Source of the DNA: Fibrobacter sp. UWR3
GTDB taxonomy: Bacteria; Fibrobacterota; Fibrobacteria; Fibrobacterales; Fibrobacteraceae
DNA length: 64,000 nucleotides
Assembly (NCBI RefSeq): GCF_900143055.1
Contig: NZ_FRCW01000001.1
Location: 1 to 64,000 of the forward strand
Direction of reading: 5' to 3'
Shown: piece by piece, positions 27,500-35,727 of the stretch
How positions within the stretch are numbered: position 1 is the first letter of the stretch
Layout: each line of letters opens with the position of its first letter
Translations under genes and position numbers: made by a program
The notes under the pieces: model-generated
Seen by the model: only the letters and a program-made list of their open reading frames with translations
Databases searched by the model: none
Told to the model about the DNA's origin: nothing

Positions 27500-28291
27500 G
27501 TGAAACTGTTTAATGTAAAACCGCTTATATTCGTCCTTTTTGCTTGTGTGCTCAACCTTACCGGCTGTGCTGTTACCTCTTCGGGTAACATGGTGGGCGA
27601 GGCGGCCTCGCTCCGGTATTCCACGGCAGAAAAGACATTCCGCTTTATGGAGGTGGGCACGACTTTCGCGGGTACGGACCACACTATAGAAGCCCCGCAT
27701 AGCGACATGCACGTGTATGGCTTTACGGAGAACTTTAAGGTGGGCCTTGCCTCGATGGATTATTCCGTGCTGGGCCAGAAGGGCGGCCTTTTCCTCTCGC
27801 TCCCGGTTTCTATCCCGATGGATGTCGGCATCCGACCTGTTTTTGTGCAGTGGCTGGGCCCGCTCTACCTGGGTGCGGGCGCGTCGTTTGTCGGGGGTTT
27901 CTACCCCAACCGCCAGGATAGCGATTTGGAACCCGAGCCAGACAATTCCCTCGGCCGTTTTGATTTTTTCATCCTGTACAACTTTGGCGGCGGTGTCATG
28001 TTCGATCTCGGGGAAAGTATTACCCTTGGCGCCTACATGAACTACGAGAGGATGGCCATGAATGATGGCGGCTCTTCGGAAGACGACCTTATATTTATCG
28101 ATATCATCTCTTTCGGCGATAAAGAGAACATGCCCGCGTATGCCATTCGCAAGAACGTGACGACGCTTGGCGTAAACATCTTCGTAAAGCTGAAGAGCCC
28201 CGTTGGCTTCTACGCCGAATACACGCCCGAGGACTTTCTGGGCAATGGCGGCTGGCAGAAGTACCGCTTCGGCGTAATCGCGCTGTATTAA
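27500..28291 (+). CDS. Lipoprotein, outer-membrane beta-barrel-like, unknown
   Basis: The likely GTG start at 27500 gives 263 residues with a lipoprotein signal (VKPLIFVLFACVLNLTGC; lipid Cys about residue 19). The mature part has alternating hydrophobic and glycine/aromatic strands (LYLGAGASFVGGFYPN, FFILYNFGGGVMFDLGES) and ends in RFGVIALY, a terminal aromatic as in outer-membrane barrels. The frame is open 66 bases further upstream, where the translation looks non-coding. I do not recognise a named family. Confidence 0.65.
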   Translation: MKLFNVKPLIFVLFACVLNLTGCAVTSSGNMVGEAASLRYSTAEKTFRFMEVGTTFAGTDHTIEAPHSDMHVYGFTENFKVGLASMDYSVLGQKGGLFLSLPVSIPMDVGIRPVFVQWLGPLYLGAGASFVGGFYPNRQDSDLEPEPDNSLGRFDFFILYNFGGGVMFDLGESITLGAYMNYERMAMNDGGSSEDDLIFIDIISFGDKENMPAYAIRKNVTTLGVNIFVKLKSPVGFYAEYTPEDFLGNGGWQKYRFGVIALY

Positions 28292-28320
28292 GCACTTGCC
28301 ATCATTCAGTCTATCATTCG

Positions 28321-29685
28321 CTAAATACACCAGGCCATATACGACGGGACCTTCATTACCCCGTCATCAACCGCAAATTGTTTCGGATGGATTATAATGG
28401 ACTCGCCTATGCGTTTCTTGAATTTATCCTTGAACTTGCCGAGTGATGTTGTCGTATAATTTTTCGAAGACTTCACCTCTACCGGGAACACCTTGAAATT
28501 GACCTTGCTTTCATTAGAAATCAAGAAGTCTATCTCCATGGAATTGCGATGCTTTGCGGCATCGTATTCCGTATAGAAAAAGAGTTTGCGCCCTTTGGCT
28601 CGAATCATCTGCGCAATCATGTTTTCATGGAGCATCCCCTCGTTCAGCGAGATTTTGCCTTCCATGATGGCCTTATATAACTGGTTCGACGCAATCTCGT
28701 TTTCGCTAAAAGCAAGGCTCACCAAAAGGCCCGTATCGCACAGATAGCACTTGACCAACGAATCGTTCTTGTTCAAAGCGAAGCCGACATTGGGATCATC
28801 GCATTTATAACAAAGGTTACAAATCATTGAGTCGTCAAGCCAAAAGAGCGGCTCGTCATATTTGGAGAATGTCGCCGCATTAGACTTGTCAATCTCGGTA
28901 AGGACAATTTTTTTCTCGTGGGTTGAAAGGTAACCCGGAATGTTTTCAAAAATTGCGGAGACCTTGGAATTGTAACGCTTAGATGCCTTCCTGATATCGT
29001 CGCGATAGAGGTCCAGAATTTTCCGTTTTTCCTTGTCGCTCTTCGAAAAGTCCCGATTGTTCTCTACATACGCAACAATGCTTTGTGGCATGCCGCCCAC
29101 CAGCATATACTCCCTGAAAAGGCGCGTCGCACGCTTATGAAAATGATCTTCTAAAGGTTTCTTTTCGGCAAAGCACTTGCCAATATACTCAAGCAAGACA
29201 TCTTCGCCCAAGGCCCTGGCGAACTCCTCGAAATCGCAAGGGAACATTTTAAGTTTTTCTTCTTCGGAGGGGATTGTTATGTCATCGACATTTTCCTTTA
29301 TAGAAATCAGTGACCCCGTCTCGATGAAATCGTAGCGGCCATCCGCCACAAGGTACTTTATCGATTCCCGCGCCTTCGGGAATTTCTGGATTTCGTCAAA
29401 GATGATCAGCGACTCTCTCTTGAACAGCGGCTTATTGTATTCCAGAGACAGGACCTGGAAGAAAATGTCCAGGTTGTTCAGGTTCGTCTCGAAATTATCG
29501 CGAACCTTTTTGGAGGCCTTGTTGAAATCAACAAGAATATACGACTTGTATTCACGTTCACCGAACCGCTCGGCCACGGTGGATTTGCCAATTCGACGAG
29601 CCCCTTCTATCAGCAGGGCGCTCTTCCCGTTGGATTCTTTTTTCCATTTCACAAGACGGTTGTAGGCTTTTCTCTGAATTTCCAC
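28321..29685 (-). CDS. AAA ATPase with DUF4143-type C-terminal domain
   Basis: The 454-residue protein has Walker A GARRIGKST (about 27-35), Walker B LIIFDEIQ, and a C-terminal PD-(D/E)XK-like domain (MEIDFLIS, then FPVEVKSSKNYTTTSLGKF) typical of the large ATPase/DUF4143 family of unknown role. A GTG at 29685, six bases after GGAG, gives the family-typical start EIQRKAYNRLVKWKKESNGK; the open frame upstream runs into repeats. Gene numbers vary widely between strains in this family. Its promoter region carries three phased repeats. Confidence 0.88.
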   Translation of the reverse strand: MEIQRKAYNRLVKWKKESNGKSALLIEGARRIGKSTVAERFGEREYKSYILVDFNKASKKVRDNFETNLNNLDIFFQVLSLEYNKPLFKRESLIIFDEIQKFPKARESIKYLVADGRYDFIETGSLISIKENVDDITIPSEEEKLKMFPCDFEEFARALGEDVLLEYIGKCFAEKKPLEDHFHKRATRLFREYMLVGGMPQSIVAYVENNRDFSKSDKEKRKILDLYRDDIRKASKRYNSKVSAIFENIPGYLSTHEKKIVLTEIDKSNAATFSKYDEPLFWLDDSMICNLCYKCDDPNVGFALNKNDSLVKCYLCDTGLLVSLAFSENEIASNQLYKAIMEGKISLNEGMLHENMIAQMIRAKGRKLFFYTEYDAAKHRNSMEIDFLISNESKVNFKVFPVEVKSSKNYTTTSLGKFKDKFKKRIGESIIIHPKQFAVDDGVMKVPSYMAWCI

Positions 29686-29700
29686 AGGTTTCTCCGTTTC

Positions 29701-29779
29701 AATAGTGCGCAAAGTAAAATATATACTATTTACCAATAGTGCGCAAGGTATTTTTTTTTAAAACCGCCAATAGTGCGCA
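29701..29779. repeat. Three direct repeats, 34-bp period
   Basis: The 11-base core AATAGTGCGCA occurs at 29701, 29735 and 29769, each exactly 34 bases apart. Flanks are also similar (CC before copies 2 and 3, AAGTA/AGGTA after copies 1 and 2). The core holds the palindrome TGCGCA. The array covers the presumed promoter and leader of the ATPase gene on the minus strand. Confidence 0.9.
29716..29746 (-). promoter_or_regulatory. Likely promoter of the DUF4143 ATPase gene
   Basis: On the minus strand TTG (29746-29744) is followed by 20 bases and TATATTTT (29723-29716), one base off TAnnTTTG. The TTG is next to repeat copy 2, and the expected start of transcription falls inside copy 1, so the repeats could act as operators. 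Confidence 0.4.
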
Positions 29780-29936
29780 TAGTTTCAACTTTTTGGGGCT
29801 CTGCCAGGCTGTTCTTTGATAGGGGCGCCCTGCCCTCTTCCTGTATCCAAAGCGTATCTAAATTTTTGAGATTTGCGAAAAGTTGTGAAAAATTCAACAA
29901 TTTTGAATAAAAACGGCACTTTTGTATTAAAAAATG

Positions 29937-29965
29937 TTGACAAAACGGGGTTTGGAACCTAGATT
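29937..29965 (+). promoter_or_regulatory. Sigma-70-like promoter of the TIGR02147 gene
   Basis: TTGACA (29937-29942), 17 bases, then TAGATT (29960-29965). Transcription would begin about 6 bases on, only a few bases before the ATG at 29975. Confidence 0.5.
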
Positions 29966-29974
29966 CATAGGTAT

Positions 29975-30829
29975 ATGGCCCCATTGCTGCAGTATCAAGA
30001 CTATAGGTGCTACCTGCAAAACTTCTATGACTGGAAAAAGCGGACGTCCGCTTTCTCCTGGCGCGACTTTTCCAGGATGGCGGGGTTTGCCTCGCCCGTG
30101 TTCCTGAAGCAGGTTTGCGAGGGCAAGGCGAACCTCGGGAAAAAGGCGACCGTCAAGGTGGCGGATGCGTTCGGGTTTGTCGGCGCCGAGCGCGAATACT
30201 TTTTCAACATGGTCCAGTATGCCCAGGCCAAGACCGACGAGAAGCGGCGCTACGCCTTTGCCGAGATGGAGAGCATCGCGAGCGCGAACAGGGTGGCGCA
30301 TGTCGGCACCGATGCCTACAAGTACTATGATTCCTGGGTGCACCCGGTGGTGCGTGAACTCGCGCCGGCCATGCCGGGGGCTATGCCGAAGGAAATCGCG
30401 CAGAAGTGCCTCCACGAGGTCTCGGCGAAGGAGGTGAAGGATTCCATCGATTTCCAGGTGGAGGCGGGGCTCCTCAAGAAGACGGGGCCGGGGGAATACG
30501 AGCAGACGGACAAGTTGCTGGCCGGCGATACGCAGTCGATGGCGCTGGCGGTCCGCTCCATGAACAGGCAGATGGCGCAGTTTGCCGCCGAAACCCTTGA
30601 CAGCGTCCCGGCAGACGAGCGCTTTGTCTCGGGCATTACCATGGGTGTTTCGGACGATGCCTTCGGCAAGATTGTCGAGGCGCTGCGCAAGTGCCGCGAA
30701 CAGGTGCAGAGCATAATCTTTAACGACGACAAGGTGGAGCGTGTATTGCGGCTCAACCTGCAACTATTCCCGCTGACCGAAAGGATCGGGGACACTGAAG
30801 ATACTAAAACTAAAAGGAACACGCCATGA
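29975..30829 (+). CDS. TIGR02147 family protein, putative DNA-binding regulator
   Basis: The 284-residue protein starts MAPLLQYQDYRCYLQNFYDW and continues with FSWRDFSRMAGFASPVFLKQ, a helix-turn-helix-like segment, then SAEREYFFNMV-type sequence. This is the layout of TIGR02147 (DUF4423), a family with many copies in Fibrobacter and suspected to be regulatory. The C-terminal half (residues about 150-270) is a separate helical domain. It overlaps the next gene by 4 bases (ATGA), implying coupling with that lipoprotein. Its function is not established. Confidence 0.85.
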   Translation: MAPLLQYQDYRCYLQNFYDWKKRTSAFSWRDFSRMAGFASPVFLKQVCEGKANLGKKATVKVADAFGFVGAEREYFFNMVQYAQAKTDEKRRYAFAEMESIASANRVAHVGTDAYKYYDSWVHPVVRELAPAMPGAMPKEIAQKCLHEVSAKEVKDSIDFQVEAGLLKKTGPGEYEQTDKLLAGDTQSMALAVRSMNRQMAQFAAETLDSVPADERFVSGITMGVSDDAFGKIVEALRKCREQVQSIIFNDDKVERVLRLNLQLFPLTERIGDTEDTKTKRNTP

Positions 30830-31530
30830 AAAGAACACTTTTGCCGCTTTTAACTGTTGCCGCAAGCATGACGATAATCGCATGCGGTAGTGACTCAGGT
30901 GCCAACGCAGTCCCCTCGCCAGGGAATACATCGGCAATCCTCCAGCCAAGCGACTGCGAAGGAATTATGAAGGCATTGCCCGTGCAGCCGGAACTGGCCT
31001 ACACCGCCACCTATGACGCAGAGGAAGATGAGTGTGTCGTAGTTTTTCCAAGCGCGGTAGACACATCGGCAAGTTTTAATTTCCGCAGCAACCTAGGAGC
31101 CTATAGCCTTTCACTTGTAGATAAGGGCTCAAAATATGATTATTACGCCAACATGGGGATTCTATTCCATAGGTCAAGCCAACCCAACCAGTTTACTTTT
31201 AATCTGCGATCAGACTGTAAAAATGCTGCCTACGTGGCAAACATTCCCGAAAAAGATTCTACTTGGGAAGCCGAAAAACGCTGTGACTTATTCACAAAAT
31301 CAAACAAAGACAGCTACATCTACATGACACAGCCGCAATGGAGCGAACACCAGGCAGCCCTTACCGCAGACGGCTGGATGCCTATAGCCAAATGCAATGT
31401 GTCACCATTCACTGGTACAATCTGCTTCCAAAAACAGATAAATGACTACATCTTCGAATTAGGATATAGACCCAAGGAAGAAGATTTAATGATGAGGGTA
31501 GAAGTCGTGTTTGAATACCAGAAAATCTGA
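30826..31530 (+). CDS. Lipoprotein coupled to the TIGR02147 gene
   Basis: The 234-residue protein has a lipoprotein signal (MKRTLLPLLTVAASMTIIAC, lipid Cys20), a short linker, and a mature domain with several Cys (SDCEG, SDCKNAAY, KRCDLF, AKCNVSP, TICF) that could form disulfides. I do not recognise the family. The start overlaps the stop of the upstream regulator-like gene, so both are made from one message and the lipoprotein may be its effector or partner. Confidence 0.75.
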   Translation: MKRTLLPLLTVAASMTIIACGSDSGANAVPSPGNTSAILQPSDCEGIMKALPVQPELAYTATYDAEEDECVVVFPSAVDTSASFNFRSNLGAYSLSLVDKGSKYDYYANMGILFHRSSQPNQFTFNLRSDCKNAAYVANIPEKDSTWEAEKRCDLFTKSNKDSYIYMTQPQWSEHQAALTADGWMPIAKCNVSPFTGTICFQKQINDYIFELGYRPKEEDLMMRVEVVFEYQKI

Positions 31531-31540
31531 CACAAGCAAA

Positions 31541-31689
31541 AGTGTAATACTTAAATAGTTCTATTCAAGATGAAGAATCGAATCCCTTACTACGTTCTGG
31601 CCTTGCTGTGTACCCTGCTTTGGGGGCTTTTCGCCTGTTCCAAAGACAACACCGCAGGCGGAACGGTAGACGGGAACTCGATTGCGGAA
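31541..31689 (+). repeat. 149-bp duplication, copy A
   Basis: Nearly identical to 35579-35727. It starts with AGTGTAATACTTAAATAG, the same bases that in copy B encode the last residues (SVILK) and stop of the surface protein, then covers the signal-peptide half of the lipoprotein gene. Copy A thus carries a relic of a surface-protein 3' end that is no longer attached to a gene. Confidence 0.88.
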
Positions 31690-32199
31690 GTTCATATTGA
31701 TTCTGTCAAGGTGTTCGCGGATGCGTTATCTGCAAGTATGGACAAGCCTGAAATAGATTCAACTATTTTCTGGTATAAAATAAATTTCAATGGTGTAGGG
31801 GAAGAAGTTTTCTCCTATGAAGAAACGGAACCATTCTTTTATTGCAGTATTAATGTTTATCGTTCTGAATACGGCGTTCGTACTGTTGAATCGTTTTCAA
31901 GGGGAGGTCTTTCCCTACGCACGTTTTTCGTCACCTTAAGTGATGAAGGGGTTGTCTTTCATGAGAAACTAGACAACTCATATGCGCCGGAAGAAAATCG
32001 CTGGGAGGGCGACCTTTCCGCTTTTGAAAAATCCTGCGAGAACAAGGGATGGAATTTGTATCGCCATTATGTCGATTTCCCGGAAAAGGAAATTCATTTG
32101 ACCTGTTACACGTCCAAGGACCATTTGACAGAAACCATGGATGAAGTCCTAGATGGCTATGTAGAAAAGATGAAACAACAATGCATGGAGGATAAGTAA
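31570..32199 (+). CDS. Small lipoprotein, paralogue 1
   Basis: The 209-residue protein has a lipoprotein signal (YVLALLCTLLWGLFAC, lipid Cys23) followed by SKDNTAGGTVDGNSIAE. It is a full-length paralogue of the protein at 35608: both have EIDSTI.WY near residue 60 and KSCE.KGW.LYRHYV near the C-terminus, with conserved Cys. Family unknown. The start region lies in a 149-bp duplicated segment. The surface-protein gene follows after one base. Confidence 0.75.
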   Translation: MKNRIPYYVLALLCTLLWGLFACSKDNTAGGTVDGNSIAEVHIDSVKVFADALSASMDKPEIDSTIFWYKINFNGVGEEVFSYEETEPFFYCSINVYRSEYGVRTVESFSRGGLSLRTFFVTLSDEGVVFHEKLDNSYAPEENRWEGDLSAFEKSCENKGWNLYRHYVDFPEKEIHLTCYTSKDHLTETMDEVLDGYVEKMKQQCMEDK

Positions 32200-32200
32200 G

Positions 32201-33466
32201 ATGACTACCCAGATCCGCCTCTCCCGTCCGAGCCGATTCTCGGCTTTCAAGACAATCATTCTCTGCTTGCTGGCAGGGCTTTCTTTACCAACCATGCTAT
32301 ATGCAGATTGGGATGGTGGTGTCAAAAAGCCTTCAACCATTGAAAAAAATGGCAGGACATTTTATGAAATTGAGTCTGCCGAAAATCTTGCATGGTTTAT
32401 GATGCAGGTAAACAAGGGCAATACCGGTTATAATGCAGTCTTGAAAAAAGACATTTCAATTGTTGATTCTGCCGTAACAGGAAAATCAGTCAAATGGACG
32501 CCGATTGGAGATGCAGATAGTGTTAGTTACAAGGGTGTGTTTGACGGTGATGGGCATACGATTTCAGGAGTTTATTCAAATGCAAAGTATGCAGGTTTCT
32601 TCGGGTTTATTGGCCCTGGCGCGGTTATTAAAAATCTAAATCTTCAAAATGTATTGGCTCAAAGTTATTTTGGAGTAACATCTAGAGCAGGCTTACTGTC
32701 GAGTATGTTCTCTGGAGATTCCGTTATTAATGTTTCTGTTGCGGGAACTGTTTCGGATACCACATATGCAGGAGGTCTTGCCGCCATTATCAAGAGCAAG
32801 GCTTATATTAACGGCTTTAGGGGCGATGTTTACTTTGTAGGAAAAGCAAAAAAATATAACGAGTATATTGTATATTCCGAAAAACAAGTTGCTGGTGGTG
32901 TTGCCGCGTTGGTGATGGATTCTGTAAAAATTTTAAACAGTCATGTTTCGGGACTCGCAGATAGTTCTGAAATAAGGGGCATGGTGGGTGGTTTTATTGG
33001 TATAGATTCTGCTTATGCATATTTTGAAAATGACACTAATAATGTTAATATACGATTGAATGATTCTCCGGCTGATTTAGGGGGCTTTGTGATGCGTGTC
33101 GCACCTAGTGCTACTGCGGATTTTGTAAGTTGTCTTAATAGGGGGAATATCCAGGGTAGTCAAAGTTATGTTGGTGGCTTTGTGGGGTATAGCAAAGGCA
33201 ATCTATCGTTTTATAATTCTGTGAATGAAGGAGAGATTAAGCATCCTGGAAGCATTACTTCTTCACATTTCGCAGGTGGATTTATAGGATGCATGTCTGC
33301 AAATGGTCAGGTTTCCATAGATCATAGTTTTAATATGGGCAACATATATTCGGCTTACGAGGCGGGTGGATTTGTGGGATTGGCTATCGCAAGATTAACT
33401 ATCACAGATTCTGAAAATGCAGGTACAATTGATGGAAAGACTGCTGCTGGTGGTTTTGTTGGGTAA
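32201..33466 (+). CDS. Surface protein, N-terminal part (GLUG-like repeats)
   Basis: This 421-residue open frame has a long signal peptide (hydrophobic core IILCLLAGLSLPTMLYA, about 19-35), then DWDGGVKKPSTIEKNGRTFY, an IDSA/AENLAWF segment and six or so repeats built around GGFVG or GGFIG (GLUG-like). Without the rest it lacks the linker and C-terminal sorting region, so the product would probably be released or degraded. AAGTAAG precedes the ATG. Confidence 0.7.
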   Translation: MTTQIRLSRPSRFSAFKTIILCLLAGLSLPTMLYADWDGGVKKPSTIEKNGRTFYEIESAENLAWFMMQVNKGNTGYNAVLKKDISIVDSAVTGKSVKWTPIGDADSVSYKGVFDGDGHTISGVYSNAKYAGFFGFIGPGAVIKNLNLQNVLAQSYFGVTSRAGLLSSMFSGDSVINVSVAGTVSDTTYAGGLAAIIKSKAYINGFRGDVYFVGKAKKYNEYIVYSEKQVAGGVAALVMDSVKILNSHVSGLADSSEIRGMVGGFIGIDSAYAYFENDTNNVNIRLNDSPADLGGFVMRVAPSATADFVSCLNRGNIQGSQSYVGGFVGYSKGNLSFYNSVNEGEIKHPGSITSSHFAGGFIGCMSANGQVSIDHSFNMGNIYSAYEAGGFVGLAIARLTITDSENAGTIDGKTAAGGFVG

Positions 33467-33508
33467 GCATCGGCAGATAGTTCGCTCATTATTGATTATA
33501 GCAGAAAT

Positions 33509-35596
33509 GTGGGGACAATTGTTGGTCGCTATACGGGAGGATTTATTGGAGAAGCGTGGGACACGATTATAATTGATCATAGTGTGAATGCGGGTGAAAT
33601 CGCAGGAACTGGAGAACATATTGCAGGTTTCATAGCACAAGTATCTGGAAAAACCGCAAAGGTTGATGTTAGGAATTCTACCAATATGGGTAAAATTATA
33701 ACTGACGGGGGAGCTGATGTTGGTGGTATTTTTGGAACTTGTTCCAATTGTACTGCGACAAATTGCGAAAATTATGGTGAAATTATTCTTGATGGTAAGG
33801 ACAATAGCAAGACTGCTAATGTTGGCGGAATTCTTGGAAACTGGGGTTCTGCGATAAATTGCAGAAATTATGGAAACATTACAATTGATTCGGTAGGTTC
33901 TCCCACTGTTGGCGGTATTGCAGGTTTAGGCACTGTTCAGGGGTGTGTCAACAAGGGCGCAATTACCGTAAATACGCGGTCTACAAGTAAGGTTGGTGGA
34001 ATCGGTGGTCAAACAAGTGCGTATTATTCGTTGAATGAAGGGCGCGTTGTTGTAAATTTGGCAGGTATAGGCGAGGAATGCTATGCCGCAGGTATCACGG
34101 CGACGATTTCGTCAACAACAAGACTTGGAGGAAATATAAATAAAGGGACTATTATTGTGAATGGGGGTAATGGTGATGCTCACGTATATCCGCTACATGG
34201 AGTTTCTGCTGATGGAAAATCTACGAGGGCAAAGGCTGTGGCAGGAAGCATTTCCTTATCTGATTCAATTGTAAATAATGGGCGTTTGACTGCAGGTTCT
34301 ACATTGAAAAATAATAAGGATACGGTTGCCCAGTGTGCTTTTTTTGATAAGGATATTTACCGTGTTGATGACGACTCACTTGGTTTCGGTATATCAACTG
34401 CTGAAATGGAGACGATAGAATTTGCGTATCGCCTAAATACTTGTAATGGCTTGGTCAAAAATTCTGGTTATTGGAGCCAGCATGGAGACAACTATCCTGT
34501 AATGTCTGATCAAGACAATCATGCAATCTACAAAGTTATATTCAAGGATTCTTCTAGGGTTATTAATATCAAGACTTATAAGATTGGTGAAAGCCTTACC
34601 AACTATGAGGGAGTAATTATAGACATGCCTGAAGCTCCTGATCCTAGCGATGCCGATGAAGACTTGAAGTTTGGCTATTGGGCTTATGAAAACCAGGTGA
34701 TAGACGAAAATACGATTATTAATGGTGATTATACCGTTTATGCGACATATGTGCCAAAAAATTCTGTGGTTGAAACTTTGGCCTTTAAAACGGAGACCGG
34801 CGATGTTTTTGCAAAATATGTGATTTCAGATAAAATGGTAGAAATTACTTTGCCAAATGCTCCTTCCAAGAATGGTTATGAATTTCTTGGCTGGTACAAT
34901 GGAAACCAATTTGTCGGTGCCGCGGGTGCAAAAATTGTTCCGAACGGATTGTCAGTCTTGAACGCAAAATATGAGACTATTTTGTACAAGATTTCGTTCA
35001 TCTCTAGAACGGATACTCTACAGACAGGTTCTTTTGCTTATGGAGATATGCCGGAATATAAAGGCGAAAAGCCTACGTGTGCTGAGTTAGGGTATGAGTT
35101 TGATGGCTGGATGCCTATTGTTGCTGCTGTTAGTGCGGATAAGTCTTATTATGCTCGGTGTTCAAAGAATGGGGCTGGAATTTCCTCCAGTTCTTCTGAA
35201 CAACCTTCTAGCAGTTCTGAGATTGCTTCTAACTCTTCGAGTTCTCTGGGCGATGAAACAAGTTCTTCGAGCACGATAGCGTCTTCGTCATCGGAGGCTG
35301 AAAGCAGTTCTTCTGCAAAGTCTGAATCATCTTCCTCGTCGAAGGTGAATAGTAGTTCCTCGAAGGGAACGGATATTGCGTGGAACACTGTTCAGCCTAT
35401 GTTCAATCTTGCGGTAAACGGCATGACGCTCACGCTTTCTAATACGCAGGGTGGCGTTGTCCGCATCTTCGATGCGCTCGGTCACATGGTTGCCGCCAAG
35501 TCAATTGCCAGTGCAACGACGAGTATCACCCTGCAAACTCCGGGCAACTACATCGTCCGGGTGAACGGGGCAAGCCGTAGTGTAATACTTAAATAG
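33509..35596 (+). CDS. Surface protein, C-terminal part (repeats, Ser-rich linker, sorting domain)
   Basis: The 695-residue frame could begin at a GTG (33509) but no ribosome site is seen, so it is likely silent unless the stop is read through. It holds more GGI/GGF repeats to about 300, InlB B-repeat-like units (YEFLGWYNGNQF, YEFDGWMP), a serine-rich linker (about 555-620), and a C-terminal domain with VRIFDALGHMV and a PGNYIVRV motif, similar to T9SS-type sorting domains. Confidence 0.65.
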   Translation: MGTIVGRYTGGFIGEAWDTIIIDHSVNAGEIAGTGEHIAGFIAQVSGKTAKVDVRNSTNMGKIITDGGADVGGIFGTCSNCTATNCENYGEIILDGKDNSKTANVGGILGNWGSAINCRNYGNITIDSVGSPTVGGIAGLGTVQGCVNKGAITVNTRSTSKVGGIGGQTSAYYSLNEGRVVVNLAGIGEECYAAGITATISSTTRLGGNINKGTIIVNGGNGDAHVYPLHGVSADGKSTRAKAVAGSISLSDSIVNNGRLTAGSTLKNNKDTVAQCAFFDKDIYRVDDDSLGFGISTAEMETIEFAYRLNTCNGLVKNSGYWSQHGDNYPVMSDQDNHAIYKVIFKDSSRVINIKTYKIGESLTNYEGVIIDMPEAPDPSDADEDLKFGYWAYENQVIDENTIINGDYTVYATYVPKNSVVETLAFKTETGDVFAKYVISDKMVEITLPNAPSKNGYEFLGWYNGNQFVGAAGAKIVPNGLSVLNAKYETILYKISFISRTDTLQTGSFAYGDMPEYKGEKPTCAELGYEFDGWMPIVAAVSADKSYYARCSKNGAGISSSSSEQPSSSSEIASNSSSSLGDETSSSSTIASSSSEAESSSSAKSESSSSSKVNSSSSKGTDIAWNTVQPMFNLAVNGMTLTLSNTQGGVVRIFDALGHMVAAKSIASATTSITLQTPGNYIVRVNGASRSVILK

Positions 35597-35727
35597 TTCT
35601 ATTCAAGATGAAGAATCGAATCCCTTGCTACGTTCTGGCCTTGCTGTGTCCCCTGCTTTGGGGGCTTTTCGCCTGTTCCGAAGACCGCACCGCAGGCGGA
35701 ACGGTGGACGGGAACTCGATTGCGGAA
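35579..35727 (+). repeat. 149-bp duplication, copy B
   Basis: Partner of 31541-31689. Here the segment includes the true 3' end of the surface-protein gene and the 5' part of the second lipoprotein gene. After ATTGCGGAA the two copies diverge at the DNA level while the proteins stay related. Confidence 0.88.

Larger units (their letters stand above)
32201..35596 (+). pseudogene. GLUG/InlB-repeat surface protein broken by an in-frame stop
   Basis: Two reading frames in the same phase, 32201-33466 and 33509-35596, are separated only by TAA at 33464-33466; the codons after it (ASADSSLIIDYSRN) continue the same repeat pattern. Read through, the product would have 1131 residues: signal peptide, many GGFVG/GGFIG repeats, two or three InlB/Flg_new-like repeats, a serine-rich linker and a C-terminal sorting-like domain. 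Neighbouring repeats read GGFIGEAW and GGFVGYSK, so the stop may come from GAA or a tyrosine codon. Confidence 0.82.

Noticed and set aside
29701-29779. A CRISPR array
   Set aside because: Three units with an 11-base core and spacing of 23 bases are too short, and similar flanks extend outside the core; no cas genes are in the window.
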